This document shows positions 59,130-64,000 of a DNA stretch of 64,000 nucleotides, piece by piece. A program made the translations under genes and the position numbers. Numbering within the stretch: position 1 is the first letter of the stretch; every line of letters begins with the position of its first letter. The notes beneath the pieces are model-generated. The model was not told the origin of the DNA and made no database searches. It saw nothing but the letters and a program-made list of their open reading frames with translations. Source of the DNA: Gilliamella bombicola. Lineage in GTDB: Bacteria > Pseudomonadota > Gammaproteobacteria > Enterobacterales > Orbaceae. The stretch spans positions 162,592 through 226,591 of the forward strand of contig NZ_FMAQ01000003.1 in NCBI RefSeq assembly GCF_900094945.1. Reading direction: 5' to 3'.

Positions 59130-60314
59130 TCAAATATGCATAGCGTATTTGATCAATTGTTTTTTTAATAGTGAACTGTGATTAATAGCATTCATGCCAA
59201 TGGTTCTTAATGTCTTTTTCAGCACATTATCTCCATTAAACATATCTTGAATTGTTCTCATGGCTGTGAGCATCACTAACGTATCTTTACGACGGTTAAA
59301 CTCAAATGACTTTAAATTATTTACAAGTCCAATATCTTTTTGTGTGTCAATTAATTGTTTAATTGTCGAAACTAATAAAGCGGAGTCTTGAAACCCTAAA
59401 TTCACGCCTTGTCCAGCTAAAGGATGAATAGTGTGTGCAGCATCACCAATCAGAACTAAGCGATGTTTAATAAATTGTTTTGCAAAACGCGCTTTTAATG
59501 GAAATACCATGCGCGGATTAATTAATTGGCATTTGCCTACTTTATCGCCCGTTAACGCTAATAATTGATTTGAAAATTCAGATTCACAAAGCGAGGTTAA
59601 ATTTGCCGCATTATCAGGTTTAGTCGACCAAACTAAGCAACTTTTATTGGCATCCCAAAGCGGAAGAAAAGCGATAATCCCATTAGGATAAAACACTTGT
59701 CTAGCACAAGATTGATGTGGATACTCAGTTTCAACAGTTGTAATAACAGCATGATGAAGATAATCTCGTTCAAAAACAGGAATATTTTTGCATCTACGTA
59801 CCCAAGAATGAGCACCATCAGCACCAATCATTAATTTAGATTGTAAAACAGTTTTATCTGCAAGTGTCAAAAAGGCAAAATCGTCATTAAATGTACAATC
59901 AATTGCTTCAAAATTATAAAAATGAATATTGGAACACTTTTTAGCATATTGGTAAAGATAATGAGAAATAACATTATTTTCGATTATATATCCAAGATTT
60001 GAATAACCATAATCTTTAGCATGAGCAGACAAATGAGCTTGACCATATTTTTCCCATACACCTATTTCGTTAAACTCTTGTACACGTCGACTAGCGCACA
60101 GATCATCCCATATACCGATTTGCGAAAAATACCGTTGACTTGCGCCATTAATAGCTGAAGCTCTAATACCTATTTCACCATGTGGCAATGATCCATGCTG
60201 ATGGATTTTAGCATCTATAATTGCTATGTTTAGTGCATATTGACTAAGTGCGCAGGCTGTCGCTAACCCCACTAACCCTCCACCTACAATTGCCACATCA
60301 AATTGAATATTCAT
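59130..60314 (-). CDS. ubiI: Ubiquinone biosynthesis C5-hydroxylase UbiI
   Basis: UbiI is an FAD monooxygenase that hydroxylates C5 of the ubiquinone ring under oxygen. It has 394 residues (E. coli 400). The Rossmann motif VAIVGGGLVGLATACAL is at about 7-23, the IGADGAHSWVR box near 163-173 and GDAAHTIHPLAGQGVNLGFQD near 285-305. Overall it resembles UbiI (VisC) more than UbiH or UbiF. No ubiH lies nearby. A tatA/E gene starts 191 bases upstream in the same direction. Confidence 0.88.
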   Translation of the reverse strand: MNIQFDVAIVGGGLVGLATACALSQYALNIAIIDAKIHQHGSLPHGEIGIRASAINGASQRYFSQIGIWDDLCASRRVQEFNEIGVWEKYGQAHLSAHAKDYGYSNLGYIIENNVISHYLYQYAKKCSNIHFYNFEAIDCTFNDDFAFLTLADKTVLQSKLMIGADGAHSWVRRCKNIPVFERDYLHHAVITTVETEYPHQSCARQVFYPNGIIAFLPLWDANKSCLVWSTKPDNAANLTSLCESEFSNQLLALTGDKVGKCQLINPRMVFPLKARFAKQFIKHRLVLIGDAAHTIHPLAGQGVNLGFQDSALLVSTIKQLIDTQKDIGLVNNLKSFEFNRRKDTLVMLTAMRTIQDMFNGDNVLKKTLRTIGMNAINHSSLLKKQLIKYAMHI

Positions 60315-60328
60315 ACCAATAATTACAT

Positions 60329-60505
60329 CTATTTATTATCTAACTTATCATCATTTTTTGATTCCACTTCGTCATCATTCATCGCTTTTTTAAAGCCTTT
60401 CAATGCTGAACCAAGATCTGAACCTAAATTACGTAATTTTTTGGTACCAAATAATAAAATAACTACAGCAAGAAACACTAAAAGATGTGGAATACTAAAA
60501 GACAT
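60329..60505 (-). CDS. TatA/TatE-type twin-arginine translocase protein
   Basis: A 58-residue protein with AGAGGAG 8-9 bases before the ATG at 60505. One N-terminal helix ([16 protein letters not shown], about 5-20) is followed by the TatA hinge [10 protein letters not shown], the amphipathic helix [14 protein letters not shown] (about 29-42), and an acidic tail. This is the TatA/TatE pattern, which forms the pore for folded protein export. It stands alone: no tatB or tatC is nearby, so it is either a TatE-like paralogue or a displaced tatA. It is just upstream of ubiI, with about 14 bases between them. Confidence 0.92.
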   Translation of the reverse strand: MSFSIPHLLVFLAVVILLFGTKKLRNLGSDLGSALKGFKKAMNDDEVESKNDDKLDNK

Positions 60506-60617
60506 AATAAACTCCTCTCAATAAATACAAGTCTCTATTTAGGATAGGCCTTAAAACAGATTTTATAGCATATTATTATACTATTTTTATGATGGGATTT
60601 CATGAATAGTTCAAGAA

Positions 60618-60648
60618 CAAAAAAAAGACCTGTATAAAACTATACAGG
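60618..60648 (-). terminator. Orphan terminator upstream of tatA/E
   Basis: CCTGTATA (60629-60636) and TATACAGG (60641-60648) form an 8-bp stem with a 4-base loop, followed on the minus strand by eight T residues. No protein gene ends here, which points to a small RNA. Confidence 0.8.
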
Positions 60649-60700
60649 CCAACATGAAATATAAGGAATATAAGGAAAGAAAACAATGAAAAATCCTTAC
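60618..60700 (-). ncRNA. Candidate small RNA with its own promoter and terminator
   Basis: On the minus strand TTGACT (60735-60730) and GATAAT (60713-60708) are 16 bases apart, a good sigma-70 promoter. About 55 bases beyond the expected start is a perfect 8-bp stem (CCTGTATA/TATACAGG, 60629-60648) followed by eight T residues, a strong terminator of the Hfq type. No gene lies between, so a ~75-80-base transcript is expected. It ends 113 bases before the tatA/E start. No known sRNA family is recognised. Confidence 0.5.
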
Positions 60701-60760
60701 CCTTCTTATTATCCGTTTTTTTTCTCATTAGTCAACGTTTTTATTTTTTTATTTATTTAG
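60686..60760 (+). CDS. Possible 24-residue Phe/Tyr-rich peptide
   Basis: An ATG at 60686 follows AAGGAAAGAAAACA (AAGGA 9 bases upstream). The 24-codon frame begins MKNPYPSYYPFFFSL and ends FIFLFI, giving a short hydrophobic peptide rich in Phe and Tyr. The composition recalls aromatic amino acid leader peptides such as PheL, but the next gene to the right is a regulator 300 bases away. It may be chance in T-rich DNA, or an opposite-strand effect of the small RNA promoter. Confidence 0.3.
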   Translation: MKNPYPSYYPFFFSLVNVFIFLFI

Positions 60761-61059
60761 CCACAGCATAACAAAAAAACATACAAATCAAACAAAAACA
60801 AATAAATAAATGAAAAATACAACATTTGATCAATATCAACATTAACTTGAAAAAATAAATATAAACATTAAAATAAACAAATTAAAATGAAAAAGCACGC
60901 AACAAAAACAGAAAAAAATCAAATTATGTTTTTTTAAACAATTCACAGAAACAAAAAAATAAAAAGGATTTCATTAATTTTCTATATTATGGATGTGTAC
61001 AAAATTATTTAAAAATACACTATAATCAATCAACTTGTGCAAGAAATAATGAGTCAAAG

Positions 61060-61749
61060 ATGAATGCAATTAAAAATAATAATGTTAAAACTTTCAAAGA
61101 TAGATTACATAGCTCAATGCAAGGTTTATCTGTTTCTGCTTTCGCTAAAAAATGTGATATGTCAGAAACAGTAATCCGAGATTATTTATCGGGAAAAACA
61201 TACCCATCACTGACGCGCTTAGAAGTTATTGCTGAAAAATGTAATGTTTCTTTTAATTGGCTTGCTACGGGACATAGACTAGAATTTGTAGACTCCAAAA
61301 ATGATGAAGATGTTTACAATGAAAATATTTATCGTATTCCTGTTTATAAAAAACAGCTACCAACAAAAGAAGAGGCACAAAAAGAACGTTTTGTTAGAGA
61401 AACCCCTCCGGTAATGAATTATCCTATTATTGAAGGTTGGGTTAAACACCGTGGTTTAGATGCTAAAAAATTAATTATATATTGGGCCAAAGGTGATTTA
61501 ATGTCACCAGAAATAAAAAATAATAACGGTCTAATCCTTAACACTGAAGTGAGTGATATCGTTGATGGAGCAATCTATTTAATTGAATATGAAGATATTA
61601 CTTTCTTAAGAAAAGTACGTTTAACTCTCGATGGGTGGCTGTTAATTTGTAACAATAGCCAACACCCTACAATTGAAGTACCAAAAGCAGACTTTCATAA
61701 ATATCATATTGTTGGACGTGTTGTACTTATCATTAAAGATATTTATTAA
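61060..61749 (+). CDS. Repressor-like regulator with HTH and S24-like domain
   Basis: A 229-residue protein with an N-terminal HTH_3 domain (about 12-75; VSAFAKKCDMSETVIRDYLSGKTYPSL) and a C-terminal LexA/CI-like domain (about 130-225). In family members the segment reads GDSM, where Ser is the autoproteolytic nucleophile; here it reads AKGDLMSPEI, with Leu in place of that Ser. A Lys suitable for the dyad remains in FLRKVRL near 190. It may therefore be a stable repressor that cannot cleave itself. No phage genes surround it, so it is probably a domesticated or stand-alone regulator. Confidence 0.75.
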   Translation: MNAIKNNNVKTFKDRLHSSMQGLSVSAFAKKCDMSETVIRDYLSGKTYPSLTRLEVIAEKCNVSFNWLATGHRLEFVDSKNDEDVYNENIYRIPVYKKQLPTKEEAQKERFVRETPPVMNYPIIEGWVKHRGLDAKKLIIYWAKGDLMSPEIKNNNGLILNTEVSDIVDGAIYLIEYEDITFLRKVRLTLDGWLLICNNSQHPTIEVPKADFHKYHIVGRVVLIIKDIY

Positions 61750-61999
61750 TGTCTTTAATCGCTATATATTAACTTTCGAGATATAATAAAAAACGAGGGA
61801 ATATTAAACATTTTATTCCCTACTAATTTCTTTGATGTTTATAACTTAAATAATAACAGCTAGATAGTTAATTTATGTTTGTTAAATTTCATGGAGCATA
61901 TTAGTGCAAAATTAATTTATAGTTATTTGCATTACCCCCTTTTTTCTATATTATTTATAATATTATCAATAAATAATCTTATTATTAATTAGGCCTAAC

Positions 62000-63835
62000 A
62001 TGTATCGATTTTTTGAAAAATTGGTGTCATCTTATCCGACAGATGAACCTCGTCCTATGGCTAAAAATTTTTTTAGTTTCATATGGCAATCAACTGAAGG
62101 AACTCGTTTATTTTTACTACTATTAATTATTTTTAGCGCGTTAGGTGGAGCTTTTGAAGCCTTTTTATACGCAGCCCTCGGTAAAGTTATTGATTGGCTT
62201 GCGATTGTTGAACCTAGCAAATTTTGGCAACAAGAAAAAACAACATTAATACTATTAACCTTAATCATCCTATCCAGTACAATTATTATTGGACTACAAA
62301 CTATTATTAAACATCAGTGCCTAGCAGGAAATTTTCCAATGCGAATGCGCTGGAATCTACATAGGTTAGTACTTAACCAAAGTATGCGCTTTTTTCAAGA
62401 TGAATTTGCTGGAAGAATATCAGCAAAAGTCATGCAAACAGCACTAGCGGTTCGCGATACGTGTTTCTTAGTAGCGGATATTTTCATCTATGTCCTAATC
62501 TCGTTTATTACTATGGCAACAATCATCGGCCAATTAGATATTTGGTTATTAATGCCATTTATGTGTTGGTGTCTGATTTATGGCATTACTATGTATTATT
62601 TTATTCCCCGATTAAGTAAAGTCGCTAGTATGCAGGCTAATGCTCGCTCTACGATGACAGGACGAGTGACTGATGCCTATACCAACATTATGACCGTAAA
62701 ACTATTTTCTCATGCAGGCAATGAGGCAAAATATGCGCAAGAATCAATGGATGAGTTTTTAGTTACTGTAAACAAACAGATGCGCCTAGTCAGTAGTTTT
62801 GAAATTGTTAATCATTTATTGTCTATTTTGTTAGTACTAAGCACAACAGGCGTTGCATTGTGGTTATGGATAAATCAGTTCATTGGTGTTGGTGCAATTG
62901 CGACAACAACGGCTGTTGCACTTCGTTTAAATGGTTTTTCACACTGGATCATGTGGGAAATGGCTGCCCTATTTGAAAATATTGGGGTTGTTAAAGATGG
63001 TATTAATACTTTTTCAGCAACTAAAACAGTTGTTGATCAACCCAATGCAACATCACTTAATGTTACTCAAGGAAAAATTGAATTTAAACACATTTATTTT
63101 TCCTATGATAAAAAACAGAGTCATTCAGTCATTGAAAATTTAGATTTAACAATTAAATCTGGTGAAAAAATAGGATTAGTTGGTCGTTCAGGAGCAGGTA
63201 AATCAACACTTATCAATTTATTACTTCGCTTTTACGATTTACAAAGTGGCAAAATTGTTATTGATGGACAAGATATTACGACTGTTAGCCAAGAAAGCCT
63301 ACGAGCTCAAATTGGTATGGTGACACAAGATACCTCATTATTGCATCGAACAGTGCGAGAAAACTTACTCTATGGTAACAATTACGCAACCGACGAGCAA
63401 ATGATTGAAGCCGCCCAAAAAGCACATGCTGATAACTTTATTCAAACACTAATTGATGCAAAAGGTAGAACTGGGTATGACGCATTTGTTGGTGAGCGAG
63501 GCATAAAATTATCTGGCGGGCAAAGACAACGTATTGCAATTGCTCGCGTTATCCTAAAAAATGCTCCTATTTTATTATTAGATGAAGCAACAAGTGCGCT
63601 GGATTCTGAAATTGAACAAGCAATCCAAGAAAGCTTATACTCTTTAATGGAAGGTAAAACCGTCATTGCCATTGCTCACCGGCTATCAACCATTGCAGCA
63701 ATGGATAGATTAGTCGTACTAGATCAAGGAAAAATCATTGAGCAAGGAACACACCAAGAGTTACTTATGAAAAATGGATTATATGCACAACTTTGGAAAC
63801 ATCAAAGCGGCGGATTCTTAGCAGCTAATATCTAA
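62000..63835 (+). CDS. ABC exporter, fused membrane and ATPase domains
   Basis: A 611-residue half-transporter. Six membrane helices span about 35-330 (type IV exporter fold), followed by the ATPase: Walker A VGRSGAGKST near 395, Q-loop region GMVTQDTSLLHRTVRENLLYG, signature LSGGQRQRIAIARVIL near 503, Walker B ILLLDEATSALD near 524, and H-loop IAHRLSTIA. It resembles multidrug or lipid exporters of the MsbA/YheI type and probably works as a homodimer. The substrate is unknown. No partner transporter gene is adjacent. Confidence 0.88.
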   Translation: MYRFFEKLVSSYPTDEPRPMAKNFFSFIWQSTEGTRLFLLLLIIFSALGGAFEAFLYAALGKVIDWLAIVEPSKFWQQEKTTLILLTLIILSSTIIIGLQTIIKHQCLAGNFPMRMRWNLHRLVLNQSMRFFQDEFAGRISAKVMQTALAVRDTCFLVADIFIYVLISFITMATIIGQLDIWLLMPFMCWCLIYGITMYYFIPRLSKVASMQANARSTMTGRVTDAYTNIMTVKLFSHAGNEAKYAQESMDEFLVTVNKQMRLVSSFEIVNHLLSILLVLSTTGVALWLWINQFIGVGAIATTTAVALRLNGFSHWIMWEMAALFENIGVVKDGINTFSATKTVVDQPNATSLNVTQGKIEFKHIYFSYDKKQSHSVIENLDLTIKSGEKIGLVGRSGAGKSTLINLLLRFYDLQSGKIVIDGQDITTVSQESLRAQIGMVTQDTSLLHRTVRENLLYGNNYATDEQMIEAAQKAHADNFIQTLIDAKGRTGYDAFVGERGIKLSGGQRQRIAIARVILKNAPILLLDEATSALDSEIEQAIQESLYSLMEGKTVIAIAHRLSTIAAMDRLVVLDQGKIIEQGTHQELLMKNGLYAQLWKHQSGGFLAANI

Positions 63836-63863
63836 TTTTATGCTTTACTAGTAAATAATTTTT

Positions 63864-63901
63864 AGGACACATATTCATTTTAGATAAAACTTATGTGTCC
63901 T
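63864..63901. terminator. Hairpin after ABC exporter
   Basis: AGGACACAT and ATGTGTCCT form a 9-bp perfect stem with a ~20-base A/T-rich loop between two convergent genes. The tail has few T residues, so termination strength is uncertain. Confidence 0.5.
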
Positions 63902-63914
63902 TCTTACGGAATTA

Positions 63915-64000
63915 TTAGTTAATAAAATTTTTATAAAACTCCGATTCAAAACGCATAATGGCACTGTTTTGGGGTTCGCTTTGACTATCGGCGTGATAAC
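63915..64000 (-). CDS. C-terminal end of an unidentified gene
   Basis: A minus-strand frame enters from the right edge and ends with TAA at 63915, leaving 27 codons before the stop. It reads YHADSQSEPQNSAIMRFESEF and ends YKNFIN. Codon use is normal for a real gene. The family cannot be told from this fragment. It converges on the ABC exporter. Confidence 0.6.
   Translation of the reverse strand, partial: YHADSQSEPQNSAIMRFESEFYKNFIN

Larger units (their letters stand above)
60506..61059. other. Long A-rich intergenic region
   Basis: About 550 bp with very low GC (notably 60760-61000, runs of A and AAATAAATA). It contains a candidate small RNA on the minus strand (60618-60700), a possible 24-codon frame on the plus strand (60686-60760), and the promoters of tatA/E and the repressor gene. 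Confidence 0.5.

Noticed and set aside
61060-61749. Prophage remnant suggested by the repressor-like gene
   Set aside because: No integrase, attachment site, terminase or other phage gene lies nearby; the flanking genes are housekeeping or transport genes.

Overview
The window is chromosomal DNA from an AT-rich gammaproteobacterium. Nearly every gene has a clear Escherichia coli counterpart, and many small gene orders match E. coli (rpoE-rseA-rseB-lepA-lepB-rnc-era, prmB-aroC-yfcA, rpsO-pnp-nlpI-deaD, mreBCD-rng-tldD, accB-accC). Several genes usual in those clusters are absent (rseC, mepA, maf/yhdE, yhdP). The AT bias, the E. coli-like order with losses, and a large C-type-lectin-tailed adhesin suggest an insect-gut Orbaceae (Gilliamella-like). 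That placement is inference.

Layout. 1-3550 is accessory: a cut-off gene resembling the first domain of MutS, a GC-rich non-coding strip, a 571-codon surface adhesin, and a secreted two-repeat protein. 3572-10357 is one long leftward block (rpoE, rseA, rseB, lepA, lepB, rnc, era) led by a near-perfect sigma-E promoter. 10577-15000 holds cyaA, a Nudix gene and a YdgH-like periplasmic protein. 15199-15754 is a five-gene tRNA cluster (Met, Leu, Gln, Leu, Gln), followed by ygiM-cca. 17626-19139 is decayed DNA plus a lipoprotein. 19260-29430 runs leftward: recB, sixA, yfcZ, deaD, nlpI, pnp, rpsO. 29579-36502 holds a LysR regulator, yfcA, aroC, prmB, tRNA-Ser, prc and proQ. 37441-37827 is the RNase P RNA. 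37829-44123 is yqjA, tldD, rng and mreDCB. 44356-63835 is mostly rightward: accBC, eda, mog, argR, a lysine riboswitch with lysC, cysS, raiA, pheA, mutY, an MFS transporter, a repressor-like regulator and an ABC exporter, with yadGH, trmJ, ubiI and a lone tatA/E on the opposite strand.

Most notable signal. The last ~170 bp of the adhesin gene (about 375-545) is GC-rich and poor in coding-strand adenine. It is built almost wholly of NNC/NNT codons and encodes the end of a C-type-lectin-like fold. This is the signature of the variable region of a diversity-generating retroelement (DGR). A GC-only stretch and a hairpin lie just downstream, and the next gene resembles MutS domain I, a type of protein I recall being linked to some DGRs. 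The template repeat and reverse transcriptase would lie to the left of base 1. The same adhesin gene has three 7-bp tandem repeats at its start codon, placed so that slippage would switch the reading frame.

Other points are a Cca enzyme whose HD phosphohydrolase motif has been deleted, a repressor whose S24 nucleophile is replaced, a leader peptide plus hairpin before accB, a candidate small RNA near 60620-60700, and several small genes: a TatA/E protein, a 29-residue membrane peptide after prc, and others.
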